64,000 bases of DNA, taken from positions 248,001-312,000 of the forward strand of contig CAVSRU010000003.1 in NCBI GenBank assembly GCA_963730535.1, in the 5' to 3' direction. Below are positions 1 to 8,610 of this stretch, piece after piece. Each line of letters begins with the position of its first letter. Position 1 is the stretch's first letter. A model generated the notes under the pieces. It was not told where the DNA came from. It made no database searches and saw only the letters and a program-made list of their open reading frames with translations. This DNA comes from DASSUW01 sp963730535. GTDB lineage: Bacteria > Actinomycetota > Thermoleophilia > Solirubrobacterales > Solirubrobacteraceae. A program made the translations under genes and the position numbers.

Positions 1-140
1 CGTTCGTGCACCCGACGCACGCCCACAACTTCGTGAACGAGTCGGACGTCGAGGCGGACTTCTACCTCGTGTACTTCGTGCCCGAAGGCGCAAGCCCGAT
101 GCCGATCGACGTGACGCCGCCTCCGAAGGGCTGCTCGTGA
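1..140 (+). CDS. Cupin-domain protein, C-terminal end (partial)
   Basis: Reading from base 3 gives 45 residues ending at TGA 138-140. The stretch HPTHAHNFVN followed by a hydrophobic strand FYLVYFVPEG resembles the last beta strands of a cupin barrel, where the histidines help bind metal. The gene begins outside the window, so its full length and substrate are unknown. Its stop overlaps the GTG of the next gene (GTGA, 137-140), so the two are probably co-transcribed. The family call rests on this short tail only. Confidence 0.5.
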   Translation, partial: FVHPTHAHNFVNESDVEADFYLVYFVPEGASPMPIDVTPPPKGCS

Positions 141-820
141 GCCTGCGGGTATCGCTCGCGCTGATCACCGTCCTCGCCGCGGGCATCGCCGCCTGCGGCG
201 AGGAGGAGCCGGCCCGCCGCGCGGCGGCCCGCACGGCACCCGTGGCGCCGGAGCCCGCCGGCGAGCTCGGCCGACCCACCACCGTCCCGGCGAGAGCGAA
301 CATCTACGGTGCCGGGCGCGCGCAGCCGCCCGCCCCAGGCTACGGCGGGGCCGGGGTGCTCCCGCCTGGCTGGGGGCTCCCGGGCGGCGAGAACCGGGTG
401 ATCACGGTCCCGCGCGCGGCCGGCCGCGTGAAGCCGATCGAGGACGTCCCGGCGGCGAACGGCCCGGCCGGCGACGGGATCGGCGCCACCGACGTCGAGC
501 CCTACGGCGGCATCTCCGGCATCGCGCACCGACACAACGGCATGTTCCTCGTCGGCGTCTTCCTGAGCGAAGACCCGCCTGGGAAGCCGGCGCCGCCCAG
601 CCTCGACTTCACGAAGCGGGAGGGCTCCCACTCGATCGCTCCCCGCATCGCCCAGACGTTCCTGATCGGGGACGGCCGCGGCCGCGCATTCCAGGTCCCG
701 GCGCAGGCGACCCGCCTGTATCTGGGGTTCGCCGACGGCTTCCTCTACCAGGGGCCACCCGGCTGGTATGACAACAACGTCGGCGAGCTGGACGTCACGG
801 TGGAAATGCGCCCCGGCTAG
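137..820 (+). CDS. Secreted lipoprotein with C-terminal lectin-like domain
   Basis: This 227-residue protein starts at a GTG that overlaps the upstream stop. Residues 1-20 form a lipoprotein signal with lipobox LAAGIAAC, so the mature protein should be anchored to the outer face of the membrane by Cys20. Residues 21-110 are rich in Ala, Pro and Gly and look unstructured. The last ~90 residues form a compact beta domain; the pattern ATRLYLGFADGF...WYDNNVGELDVTVE resembles the LecA-like calcium-dependent sugar-binding fold seen at the end of many secreted bacterial proteins. The neighbouring cupin and glycan genes are compatible with a cell-surface role. The exact function is not known. Confidence 0.6.
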   Translation: MSLRVSLALITVLAAGIAACGEEEPARRAAARTAPVAPEPAGELGRPTTVPARANIYGAGRAQPPAPGYGGAGVLPPGWGLPGGENRVITVPRAAGRVKPIEDVPAANGPAGDGIGATDVEPYGGISGIAHRHNGMFLVGVFLSEDPPGKPAPPSLDFTKREGSHSIAPRIAQTFLIGDGRGRAFQVPAQATRLYLGFADGFLYQGPPGWYDNNVGELDVTVEMRPG

Positions 821-834
821 ACTGGCCGCCCGCC

Positions 835-1675
835 ATGAGCACCCTTGCCCGAAAGGCGCGGAGCGGGGCGCGCCGGGCGCGCCGCACGCTCGTCCGCTGG
901 GCCGCCGCCAACGAGCTGCGTGAGCTCGAGGCCACGCGCGCGAAGCTGCGCCGGACCCGCGCCCAGCTTCGCGACGCCCGCAGCCGCCTCGCCGAGGCCA
1001 CCTACGACCTCTCGCCGGAGGTGGAGGAGGTGATCGAGCGCGCGCGGGCCGAGCACCTCAGCTACCTGCGCAAGAACGACCTGCGCGAGCTGGCGACGAT
1101 CGTCGGCCGACGCGGACGCCAACCAGCTCCCGGGCCTGATCGTCGAGGCCGGCACGGCCCGCGGCGGCTCGGCCATCGTGATGGCCGCCGCCAAGGCCCC
1201 CGGGCGCGGGATGAAGGTCTACGACGTCTTCGGGATGATCCCGGCGCCGTCCGAGCAGGACGGGCCGGACGTCCACCGCCGCTACGAGAAGATCGCCGGC
1301 GGCGAGGCGAAGGGCGTCGGCGGCGACACGTACTACGGCTACCGCGACGACCTCTACGAGGAGGTCAAGGCCTCGTTCAGCCGCCTCGGCGTTCCGGTCG
1401 ACGAGCACAACGTCGAGCTCGTGCAGGGGCTGTTCGAGGACACCATCGACCTCGACGAGCCGGTCGCCTTCGCGCACCTCGACGGCGACTGGTACGAGTC
1501 GACCCTGACCTGCCTCGAGCGGCTCGCGCCGCTGATCGTCCCCGGCGGGCGGATCGTCCTCGACGACTACGACCACTGGTCCGGCTGCCGGAGGGCGGTC
1601 GACGAGTACTTCGCCGATCGCCCGGGCTTCCGGCTCGAGCACAAGGCCAAGCTGCACGTCATCCGCGAGCCCTGA
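835..1675 (+). CDS. TylF/MycF-like SAM O-methyltransferase, frameshifted
   Basis: The N-terminus (835 onward) has a basic segment and a short coiled coil of Glu/Arg/Leu heptads, then runs out of frame at base 1105, where one G appears to be extra. Removing it restores ELATIV-ADADANQLPG-LIVEAGTARGGS, the SAM-binding glycine motif, and joins directly to the downstream frame with HLDGDWYESTLTCLERL and LDDYDHWSGCR. These are the signatures of the macrocin/mycinamicin O-methyltransferase (TylF) family, which methylates sugar hydroxyls with a metal held by the Asp pair. The stop is at 1673-1675, five bases before the next glycan gene. A -10-like TAGACT lies at 818-823. Either a sequencing indel or a recent mutation is possible; the protein is otherwise intact. 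Confidence 0.75.
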
Positions 1676-1680
1676 CCCTC

Positions 1681-4284
1681 ATGCCTGCCGCCGCCCGCCG
1701 CATCGCCTGGCGCTACCGCCGGGCTCGCCGCCAACTGCCGAACGTCGTTCGCCGCGCCGTGCTCGCCGCCCGCCAGCCGACGCCGAACGGCTCGGCGCCG
1801 GCGCCCGAAGCCGAGGCGGCGCCCGAGGCCGGGCCCGACCAGGCCGCGCTCGTGCGCTCGCTCGCGCGCGGCAACAGCGTCGAGCAGGCCGTCATCACGC
1901 AGGTGCGCGCGCTGCTCGCCGACGAGGCGTACGACGTCGTCCAGTCGCTCGCCGAGTCCCTCCGGCGCCGGCCGGAGACCGAGACGCTCGGCCACCTTGC
2001 CGGCGGCATGGCCGCCTTCCGGCGCGGCTACGCCGAGCTCGCCTGGGACCACCTGCGGCGCGTGCCGCGCGACACCTGGGCGTCGAGCGCGGCCGCCGAG
2101 TACACGCGCTCAGGGCTCGCCGTGGCGCCCGACGAGACGCTCGCCGAGATCCGGCGCCTGGTCGACGACGACCCGCCGCACGTCCGCGCCCGGCGGTGGT
2201 TCGAGATCCTCACCCCTGTCTACGGCTTCGGGGCCGAGGAGCTGGCGCGCGACCTCTTCGCGATCTTCGACCGCCGCGTGAGCGAGGGCCGCAGCGGCTG
2301 GCCCCAGGCCGAGGTGCACCGCGACTGGCTCCGGCCCTGGATCGCCGCCTCCGCCAACTCGCCGACGGCGCCGCCGCCGGTCGACGGCCGCCCGGCCTTC
2401 GCGATCATGGACTACGGGCATCCGTCGGCCCGCAAGGCGTCGGCGAACATCGGCGATCACATCCAGACGATCGCGGCCCTCGGCCATCTCGTCCGCCACC
2501 AGAACGTCCGGCTGCACGGCCGCGAGGATCTCGTCGACCTGCTGCGCCAGCTCCAGGGGCGCACGCGGCCGGAGCTGCAGCGCACCGACGTCGACGCCGA
2601 CCTCGAGGTGCTGACCGTCCACCGCGACGCGTCGATGTACGAGGCGATCCCCGAGAACACGTGGGTCCTGTGCTTCGGGTGGTTCATGCACGCGCTGTTC
2701 AAGATGCGCCACGGCTTCCCGCTGCACGACAACCTGCGGCCGATCTTCGTCTCGTTCCACTGCAACAAGCGCGAGCTGCTCACCCCCGAGGCCGTCGAGT
2801 ACCTCAAGCGCTACGGCCCGGTCGGCTGTCGGGACTGGACGACGGTCTACCTGCTGCTCTCGCTCGGCGTGCCCGCGTTCTTCTCCGGCTGCCTGACGAC
2901 CACGATCAACACCGTCTTCCCGGACCTCACCGCCGGCCCTGGACGCGACGCGCCGGTCGCCTACGTGGACGCGTCCGGAGACCTGCCGGAAGATGCGGTC
3001 ACCTACCGGCACAGCGACGGGGAGGTGCGCCGCCGCTCGTTCGTGGCCAACGTCTACGAGGGCCTCGAGCTGCTGGAGACCTACCGGCGCAAGCACAGCG
3101 GGATCGTCACGTCACGCCTGCACTGCTACCTGCCCACGCGGTCGATCGGCATGGACGTCGACTTCCGGCCCAAGAACCGCGCCGACGTCCGCTTCGACGG
3201 CCTGATCGACATCTCGGACGGGGAGTTCGACCAGATCCGCGACGGGCTCGTCGACAAGCTCGGCCAGGTGTTCACGGCGATCCTGGCCGGCCGCCCGCAG
3301 GACGAGGTCTACGCCCTGTGGCGGGAGATCACCGCCGCCGACGTGGCGTTCGCGGAGGAGCGCCGCCGGCAGCCGATCCGCCTGCCCCGCGTGGCCGCCG
3401 ACATCGACGGGCAGGTCACCCAGGCCATCGCCGCCACCGAGCGGCAGGAGCAGGATGCCGCCGACCCGCTGCACGTGGCCGTCATCCTCCCGCGCGGCGG
3501 CGGGCTCAGCCTCTCGGCGCTCGTCGCGTCGCTGCTCGAGCACACCTCGCGCCCGCTCGACCTCTCGGTGCTCGCGCTGCCCGGCACGGGCGCGATGCGA
3601 CGGCGCCTCGGCGAGCGGTTCCCGCAGATCGCCTGGCGCTGGGTGCCGGTCGGCGGGCTCGCGGCCGACCTGCGCACCCCGCAGGGGTCCGCGCCGCGCC
3701 CGCGAGCCATGGCCCGGCTCCTGATCGCCGACCTGCTGCCCGACATCGACCGCGTCGTGCTGCTCCCGCTGCCCTCGGTCGCGACCGGCGACGTGGCGGC
3801 GCTCGCGAAGCTCGACCTGGAGGGCCGCCTGCTCGCGGCCCCGGACCGGCCCGGCGCCGCGGTCAGCGGCTTCGGCGTCATCCACTCGGCCGCCGCGCGG
3901 CTGTCGTTCCGCACCCAGGCGGCGACCGCCCTGCGCCGCACGGCACACGCCCGCCACGCGTTCGACTTCGACGCGTTCACGACCGACGTCATGGTGCTCG
4001 ACCTCGCGCGCATGCGCGAACAGGGCTTCAGCCGCGAGGCGCTTCCGCTCGTGGAGGAGTTCGGGCTCAGCGACGTGGAGGCGCTCCACTACCTCGTCGG
4101 CCCGGACCGGGCCACGGTGCCGCCCGAGTGGGCGGTGGTGCCGACCCGCACCCCCCTGCGCGGCCCTGGGCTCATCCACTGGGCCGACCGCGTCAAGCCG
4201 TCGCAGCCGGAGGTCACGCCGGAGCGCGAGCGCTGGCGCCGCCACGCGGCGCCGTTCAAGAAGGCCGCCGCTCCCACCCGGTAG
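1681..4284 (+). CDS. Polysaccharide pyruvyl transferase domain fused to GT8-like domain
   Basis: An 867-residue protein beginning with ATG five bases after the methyltransferase stop. Residues 1-230 are basic then helical and Ala/Glu-rich. From about residue 243 (MDYGHPSARKASANIGDHIQ) to ~540 the sequence matches the polysaccharide pyruvyl transferase (CsaB/WcaK) fold, which adds ketal pyruvate to surface glycans. From ~598 to the end it follows the GT8 (galactosyltransferase) pattern: helix-rich Rossmann half, FDFDAFTTDVMVLDL, and a C-terminal IHWADRVKP. The GT8 metal motif, normally DxD after the hydrophobic strand, reads LLPLPSVATGD, so nucleotide-sugar catalysis by the usual mechanism is doubtful. 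Context suggests a role in modifying a cell-surface polysaccharide. Confidence 0.7.
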   Translation: MPAAARRIAWRYRRARRQLPNVVRRAVLAARQPTPNGSAPAPEAEAAPEAGPDQAALVRSLARGNSVEQAVITQVRALLADEAYDVVQSLAESLRRRPETETLGHLAGGMAAFRRGYAELAWDHLRRVPRDTWASSAAAEYTRSGLAVAPDETLAEIRRLVDDDPPHVRARRWFEILTPVYGFGAEELARDLFAIFDRRVSEGRSGWPQAEVHRDWLRPWIAASANSPTAPPPVDGRPAFAIMDYGHPSARKASANIGDHIQTIAALGHLVRHQNVRLHGREDLVDLLRQLQGRTRPELQRTDVDADLEVLTVHRDASMYEAIPENTWVLCFGWFMHALFKMRHGFPLHDNLRPIFVSFHCNKRELLTPEAVEYLKRYGPVGCRDWTTVYLLLSLGVPAFFSGCLTTTINTVFPDLTAGPGRDAPVAYVDASGDLPEDAVTYRHSDGEVRRRSFVANVYEGLELLETYRRKHSGIVTSRLHCYLPTRSIGMDVDFRPKNRADVRFDGLIDISDGEFDQIRDGLVDKLGQVFTAILAGRPQDEVYALWREITAADVAFAEERRRQPIRLPRVAADIDGQVTQAIAATERQEQDAADPLHVAVILPRGGGLSLSALVASLLEHTSRPLDLSVLALPGTGAMRRRLGERFPQIAWRWVPVGGLAADLRTPQGSAPRPRAMARLLIADLLPDIDRVVLLPLPSVATGDVAALAKLDLEGRLLAAPDRPGAAVSGFGVIHSAAARLSFRTQAATALRRTAHARHAFDFDAFTTDVMVLDLARMREQGFSREALPLVEEFGLSDVEALHYLVGPDRATVPPEWAVVPTRTPLRGPGLIHWADRVKPSQPEVTPERERWRRHAAPFKKAAAPTR

Positions 4285-4298
4285 CTTTGGGAGGAGAC

Positions 4299-4838
4299 AT
4301 GACCGCGCTCCGCACCACGCAGAAGGCCACGCCCTCGCGCCGGGAGCGGGCGGCGCGGACGGTTGTCGCCGCCCTGCGCGGCGGCCTGATCGGCACGGTG
4401 GCCGCGGGGCTCGCCTGGCTGGCCGCCGTCGCGCTCGCCGGCACCGCCTGGGTGCTGCTGATCGTGGCGACGATCGCGGCCGTCGCGATCCTCGCCTGGC
4501 GCGGCGACCTCGCGAACTGGGTCTGGCTGGCGCTCGCCGCCGCCTGGGCGGCGCTGCTGCTCGAGCGGGTGATCGTGCAGGAGAACGGCGGCGTCTGGGT
4601 GGCGCTCGCCGGGTGGCTCGGCGTCGTCATCGGCGCCCGCCGCGCGGGGATCTCGAAGTGGGCGCTGCCGTTGCTCGCGTATCCGGCGCTCTCGCTGGCG
4701 ATCGTCATCGTCGCGGGCGAGGACGTGCTGGACCCGTGGGGCACGTCGTGGCTGTGGCTGCTCGCGGTGCTCGGCCCGGTCGCCGGCGCCCGCACGCTGC
4801 TGCGGCCCGCCGAAGAGCAGCCGCAGCGCCGCCCCTAG
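4299..4838 (+). CDS. Polytopic membrane protein of unknown function
   Basis: A 179-residue protein with a strong ribosome binding site (GGGAGGAG, 4289-4296) before ATG 4299. After a basic N-terminus of ~25 residues it contains about five hydrophobic segments rich in Ala, Leu, Trp and Val, with short loops and an Arg-rich tail, so it should be an integral membrane protein. I do not recognise a family. It follows the pyruvyl transferase fusion in the same direction and its stop overlaps the stop of the converging gene by four bases. A role in the glycan operon is possible but unsupported by any motif. Confidence 0.6.
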   Translation: MTALRTTQKATPSRRERAARTVVAALRGGLIGTVAAGLAWLAAVALAGTAWVLLIVATIAAVAILAWRGDLANWVWLALAAAWAALLLERVIVQENGGVWVALAGWLGVVIGARRAGISKWALPLLAYPALSLAIVIVAGEDVLDPWGTSWLWLLAVLGPVAGARTLLRPAEEQPQRRP

Positions 4839-5443
4839 CGCTCGAGGTCCAGCTCGATCGCCAGCTGCGCGAGCGGCGCGCCCCAGTCCTCGATCGAGGG
4901 CGGGTTGGGGATGCCGTAGCCGTCCCCGGCGATCGAGACGCGTCCGTTCAGCGCCCACTTGGCGAACGTCTCGGCGAACCGCTCCTCGACCGCGGGCGTG
5001 CCGAGCTGCGGGATCGCGGCGTCCATCCGCTGCCTGACCGCGTCGTCGAGGAGCACGAAGTCGATGACGTGGCCCAGCTCGTGGAGCACGGCGGCGCCGC
5101 GGTCGACAGCCCGCTCGCCGTTGAGCAGCCGCGCGTCGAGGGAGATCGTGGCGCTGTCGCCGTGCATCTCGGCCATCCCGATCGCCTGGTCGTGCCGGAG
5201 GTCGGTGCGCATCTCGACCAGACCGTCGATCTCGTCGATCAGGCGCCGTGCCTCGGGCCGCGCCGAGCCGACGGCGGCCAGGATCCAGGCCCGGTCCTCC
5301 GGCGTGACGCCGGGGGCGAAGCGCAGGGTCGCCGCGCGCTGGTCGGCCGACACCGGGCCGCTCGCGGCCGTCGCCTGGCGCTTGTGCAGCCCGAAGGCGG
5401 CGAGCGCGCAGACGGCGAGGACGATGAACCCGATGCGCGACAT
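4835..5443 (-). CDS. Secreted HExxH metallopeptidase-like protein
   Basis: A 202-residue protein with an N-terminal hydrophobic segment (MSRIGFIVLAVCALAAFGL) that should act as signal peptide or membrane anchor. The zinc motif HELGH is present near residue 122, followed by EERFAETFAKWALNG, where a glutamate could be the third ligand, as in short secreted gluzincin/anthrax-toxin-lethal-factor-like peptidases. The protein is short for a full peptidase and I cannot name its family. It converges on the membrane-protein gene with a four-base overlap. Function is inferred from the motif only. Confidence 0.55.
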   Translation of the reverse strand: MSRIGFIVLAVCALAAFGLHKRQATAASGPVSADQRAATLRFAPGVTPEDRAWILAAVGSARPEARRLIDEIDGLVEMRTDLRHDQAIGMAEMHGDSATISLDARLLNGERAVDRGAAVLHELGHVIDFVLLDDAVRQRMDAAIPQLGTPAVEERFAETFAKWALNGRVSIAGDGYGIPNPPSIEDWGAPLAQLAIELDLER

Positions 5444-5483
5444 GGCCCGTCTTCATCGGCGGGCCATGGCCTCGAGCTTGAGG

Positions 5484-6452
5484 TCAGGACCGCGCGGCGG
5501 ACTCCCGCTCGGCCTTCGGCTCGCCGCGATAGGGCGCCTTGATGTCCTCCTCGGCGCCGGGCACACCGGCCTCGATCTCCCGGCTGCGCTCGGTCTCGGC
5601 GTTCAGCTCGGCGCCCAGGAGGATCGCGATGTTCGTGATCCACAGCCAGACCAGGAACACGATCACGCCGCCGAGCGCGCCGTAGGTCTTGTTGTACGAG
5701 GCGAACTCGGCCGCGTAGAACGCGAACGCGATCGACGCCAGGATCCACACCACGACGGCGACCACGCTGCCGGGCGAGACCCAGCGGAAGCCGGCGGGCT
5801 TCGCGTTGGGCGCCGACCAGTAGAGGATCGCCAGCATGACCATGACCACGAGGAGCATCACCGGCCACTTGGCGATCTGCCAGACGGTGACCGCGGTGTC
5901 GCCGAGGCCGACCGCGTTGCCGATCGCCTCCGCCACCGGGCCGGACACGATCAGCGCGACGACCACCGCTGCGGCCAGCAGCACGAGGATCAGCGTCACG
6001 AGCAGCTGGAGCGGCTTGAGCTTCCAGAACGGCCGGCCCTCCTCGCGCTCGTAGACGGCGTTCGAGGCCCGCATGAAGGCGCCGACGTAGTTCGAGGCGG
6101 TCCAGATCGCGAGCGCGACGCCGACGATGAGACCGACGAACGCGGTCGACTGGTTCTGGGAGATCTCCTCGAGCGGCCCGGTGAAGGTGTCGACCGCCGA
6201 CTCAGGACCGAGCTCGGTCACGACGTCGGTGATCACTCGCGTGATCGTCGCCGGGTCGACGACCAGGCCGAGGATCGACATCATCGCGATCAGGGCGGGG
6301 AAGATCGAGAGGACCGCGTAGTACGTCAGGGCCGCGGCCCAGTCGGTGAGGTTGTCGTTGCTGAACTCCTTCGCCGTGCGCTTGAGCGTGGCGAACCAGG
6401 AGCGCTTCCCCAGGTCGGTCGGCGAGTTGGGAGCGGTGCGCTGCGAAGCCAT
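5484..6452 (-). CDS. YihY/virulence factor BrkB family membrane protein
   Basis: A 322-residue protein with six predicted membrane helices. The family signatures are clear: DWAAALTYYAVLSIFPALI near the start, SNYVGAFMRASNAVYE in the middle, and TYGALGGVIVFLVWLWITN near the end. The charged C-terminal tail is cytoplasmic. The start ATG at 6452 has AAGGAG upstream on the minus strand. Members were once annotated as RNase BN, which is incorrect; their true function is unknown, possibly in envelope integrity or transport. It is divergent from mscL across 70 bp. Confidence 0.85.
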   Translation of the reverse strand: MASQRTAPNSPTDLGKRSWFATLKRTAKEFSNDNLTDWAAALTYYAVLSIFPALIAMMSILGLVVDPATITRVITDVVTELGPESAVDTFTGPLEEISQNQSTAFVGLIVGVALAIWTASNYVGAFMRASNAVYEREEGRPFWKLKPLQLLVTLILVLLAAAVVVALIVSGPVAEAIGNAVGLGDTAVTVWQIAKWPVMLLVVMVMLAILYWSAPNAKPAGFRWVSPGSVVAVVVWILASIAFAFYAAEFASYNKTYGALGGVIVFLVWLWITNIAILLGAELNAETERSREIEAGVPGAEEDIKAPYRGEPKAERESAARS

Positions 6453-6522
6453 GCTCCTTGGGATTCCCGTTCGGGCGCCCGGCCATACTTGCCGATCACG
6501 TCAACTTCGAGGGGAGGCTCGG

Positions 6523-6903
6523 ATGGTCAAGGAGTTCCGCGAGTTCCTGCTGCGCGGCAGCGTGGTCGATCTCGCCGTCGCGGTCGTCATCGGGGCGGCG
6601 TTCGGCGCGGTCGTCACGTCGTTCGTCGAAGACCTCGTGACGCCGCTGATCGCGGCCGTCGGCGGGAAGCAGGACTTCGCCGGGCTGACCTTCACGATCA
6701 ACGGCTCGCGGTTCCGCTACGGCGAGTTCATCAACGCGATCGTGTCACTGCTGATCATCGGCGCCGCGGTCTTCTTCCTCGTCGTCAAGCCGGTCAACGC
6801 GCTGATGGCGCGGCGCAAGGCGGGCGACGAGGCCGAGCCCGAGGCCGTGCCGGAGAACGTCGTCCTGCTCGGTGAGATCCGCGACCTGCTTAAGGCGCGC
6901 TAG
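6523..6903 (+). CDS. mscL: Large-conductance mechanosensitive channel MscL
   Basis: A 126-residue protein of the normal MscL length. It begins with the amphipathic helix MVKEFREFLLRGSVVDLAVA, followed by TM1 (VVIGAAFGAVVTSFVEDLVTP), a periplasmic loop with FTINGSRFRYGEF, TM2 (INAIVSLLIIGAAVFFLVV) and a charged cytoplasmic bundle ending LLGEIRDLL. It forms a homopentameric pore that releases solutes on hypo-osmotic shock. A ribosome binding site GAGGGGAGG lies at 6509-6517 and a CATACT -10 candidate at 6484-6489. Its 3' end overlaps the converging cupin gene by 14 bases. Confidence 0.95.
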   Translation: MVKEFREFLLRGSVVDLAVAVVIGAAFGAVVTSFVEDLVTPLIAAVGGKQDFAGLTFTINGSRFRYGEFINAIVSLLIIGAAVFFLVVKPVNALMARRKAGDEAEPEAVPENVVLLGEIRDLLKAR

Positions 6904-7273
6904 GCGGCCGGCCGTCGCGGCCGACGTAGCCGCCCTGGCCACCCACGCAGAAGTACACGGCCTCGGCGGTGTCCGACGTGTTGCGCAGGGAGCGCACGGT
7001 CGGCGGGTCGACGCGCGCCAGCCCGCCCGGCCCGAGCGTGTGCCGCTCATCGCCGAGCTCGAACTCGATCTCGCCGCTCAGCACGAGGTAGAGCTCCTGC
7101 TGGCGCTCGTGGAAATGGCGGCGGCTCGTAAAACCGGGCGGCAGCACGACCGCGTTGACGCCGAACTCGGTGACGCCCAACGGCGCGCGCACCTTGCGGA
7201 ACCCGGGCCCCTCGCCGAGGCCGTCGAGCGAGGCGATGGCCCAGCCGTCCCCGTTCACCAGGTCTTGGGGCAT
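6890..7273 (-). CDS. Small cupin-domain protein
   Basis: I choose ATG 7273 (MPQDLVNGDGW) because a minus-strand -10 hexamer TAGTAT (7286-7281) would start a transcript at that codon; ATG 7282 is an in-frame alternative. The 127-residue protein is a single cupin barrel: RRHFHERQQELYLVLSGEIE gives the metal-binding His-x-His and Glu, and a later strand AVYFCVGG replaces the second histidine motif. Such proteins bind small ligands or act as dioxygenases or isomerases; the substrate cannot be told. It is divergent from otsB with only 19 bp between start codons. Confidence 0.75.
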   Translation of the reverse strand: MPQDLVNGDGWAIASLDGLGEGPGFRKVRAPLGVTEFGVNAVVLPPGFTSRRHFHERQQELYLVLSGEIEFELGDERHTLGPGGLARVDPPTVRSLRNTSDTAEAVYFCVGGQGGYVGRDGRPPSAP

Positions 7274-7279
7274 CGGCGC

Positions 7280-7286
7280 CATACTA
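7280..7286. promoter_or_regulatory. Overlapping divergent -10 elements (cupin/otsB)
   Basis: The seven bases CATACTA read CATACT on the plus strand (7280-7285), eight bases before the otsB GTG, and TAGTAT on the minus strand (7286-7281), eight bases before the cupin ATG at 7273. Both positions would make the start codon the first transcribed base, so both genes look leaderless and only one could be transcribed at a time. No clear -35 box is visible for either. Confidence 0.45.
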
Positions 7287-7292
7287 GACCGG

Positions 7293-8093
7293 GTGCCGAC
7301 GGGAACCCTCCAGGAGCTGCTCGAGCCGTTCAAGGCCCATCCCGAGCGCGCCGGCGTCCTCCTCGACGTGGACGGCGTGCTGGCCCCGATCGTCCAGCAT
7401 CCGGACGATGCGCACATGCCCGAGACGACGCGGCGGCCGCTGATCGAGGTCGCTCGCCGCTACGGCGTCGTGGCGTGCGTCTCCGGCCGCCGGGCGTCCG
7501 ACGCGCGCCGCATCGTCTCGCTCGGCTCGATCGCGTACCTCGGCTCGCACGGCTCCGAGGTCCTGATGCCGGGCTCGACGGCGCCGCAGCTCGACCGTGA
7601 GCTCCAGGCCTGGACTCGGCGGGTCCAGAACTTCACCGAGGACGCGTTCGACGAGCCGCTCCGCAAGCTCCGCGTGCGCCTCGAGGACAAGGAGGCGATC
7701 GCCGCGCTGCACTGGCGCGGCGTGCCCGACGAGGAGGACGCCCAGGCGGCGGTCGAGGAGGTCGCCCGCCGCGCCGAGCAGGCCGGCTTCACGACCCACT
7801 GGGGCCGCAAGGTGCTGGAGATCCGCCCGCCGGTACGGATCGACAAGGGCGCCGGCATCGTGTCCCTCCTGCGCGACAAGCATCTCGCCGCGGCGCTGTA
7901 CGTGGGCGACGACACCACGGACCTCGACGCCTTCCGCGGGCTGACCGAGCTGGTGGAGGGCGGCCGCCTCGGGACCGCCGTCCGCGTCGGCGTGCACTCG
8001 GACGAGGGGCCGTCGGCCCTGGCCAAGGAGGCCGACGTGATGGTCGACGGCACCGACGGCGTCCGCGAGCTCCTCCAGGCGCTGCTCGACTGA
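7293..8093 (+). CDS. otsB: Trehalose-6-phosphate phosphatase
   Basis: A 266-residue HAD-superfamily protein starting at GTG 7293. Motif I is LLDVDGVLAPI (catalytic Asp pair), motif II lies in VACVSGRRASDAR, and motif III/IV is LYVGDDTTDLDAF. The sequence KVLEIRPPVRIDKGAGI is typical of trehalose phosphatases, which convert trehalose-6-phosphate to trehalose in the cytoplasm for osmotic and desiccation protection. No trehalose-phosphate synthase is present in the window. A leaderless -10 (CATACT) precedes the gene. The next gene starts four bases after its stop. Confidence 0.9.
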   Translation: MPTGTLQELLEPFKAHPERAGVLLDVDGVLAPIVQHPDDAHMPETTRRPLIEVARRYGVVACVSGRRASDARRIVSLGSIAYLGSHGSEVLMPGSTAPQLDRELQAWTRRVQNFTEDAFDEPLRKLRVRLEDKEAIAALHWRGVPDEEDAQAAVEEVARRAEQAGFTTHWGRKVLEIRPPVRIDKGAGIVSLLRDKHLAAALYVGDDTTDLDAFRGLTELVEGGRLGTAVRVGVHSDEGPSALAKEADVMVDGTDGVRELLQALLD

Positions 8094-8097
8094 CCCG

Positions 8098-8610
8098 GTG
8101 CGCTTCGGGGACTTCCTCAAGGCGACCGTGCTCCTGAGCGCGGGATCGGCCACCCTCCTCGCCGCCCTCACGGTGATCGGCCTGGCGCGCGAGCCGGACC
8201 GCACGCTGCTCGTGTTCAGCGCCGTCTGGTGGGCGGGCTCGATCGTGATCGGCGCGTGGCTCGGCCGCCGCGCGGAGACGTCGCCGCCGATCGCCCGCCT
8301 GCTCGCTACCGCACGGACGCAGACGACACTGCCCGAGCTGCGCCCCGGGCTCACGCTCGTCAACCGCCTGTGGCCGCTGCTGCTCTTCACGGTCGCCTCC
8401 GCGGGCGCGGGGATCGTCCGCCCCCAGGTGGCGGCCGTGGCGGCGGGCGGCGCGCTGATCTGGGCGCTCGCCTGGCGCCGCCAGGACGCGGCCGTGCAGG
8501 CGATCGAGGAGCGCGACGGGGCGCGCTTCTACGTCGACCGGACCTCTCCCGTACAGCCGATCCGGCTCGTGCGCACGCCGGGCTTCGGCGGGGCATACCT
8601 CCGCACTTAA
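8098..8610 (+). CDS. Small membrane protein of unknown function
   Basis: A 170-residue protein from GTG 8098, four bases downstream of otsB and probably co-transcribed. It has two pairs of hydrophobic segments (about residues 8-30, 38-55, 90-107 and 110-125) separated by an Arg-rich cytoplasmic loop, and a soluble C-terminus with ERDGARFYVDRTSPVQPIRLVRTPGF. I do not recognise a family. Its stop overlaps the stop of the converging polX gene by a few bases. Confidence 0.6.
   Translation: MRFGDFLKATVLLSAGSATLLAALTVIGLAREPDRTLLVFSAVWWAGSIVIGAWLGRRAETSPPIARLLATARTQTTLPELRPGLTLVNRLWPLLLFTVASAGAGIVRPQVAAVAAGGALIWALAWRRQDAAVQAIEERDGARFYVDRTSPVQPIRLVRTPGFGGAYLRT

Noticed and set aside
835..4284. Reading 835-4284 as a single 1,149-residue protein
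   Set aside because: The stretch between 1105 and 1680 in that frame is low-complexity Arg/Gly while another frame encodes a conserved methyltransferase; a separate ATG at 1681 begins the pyruvyl transferase fusion.
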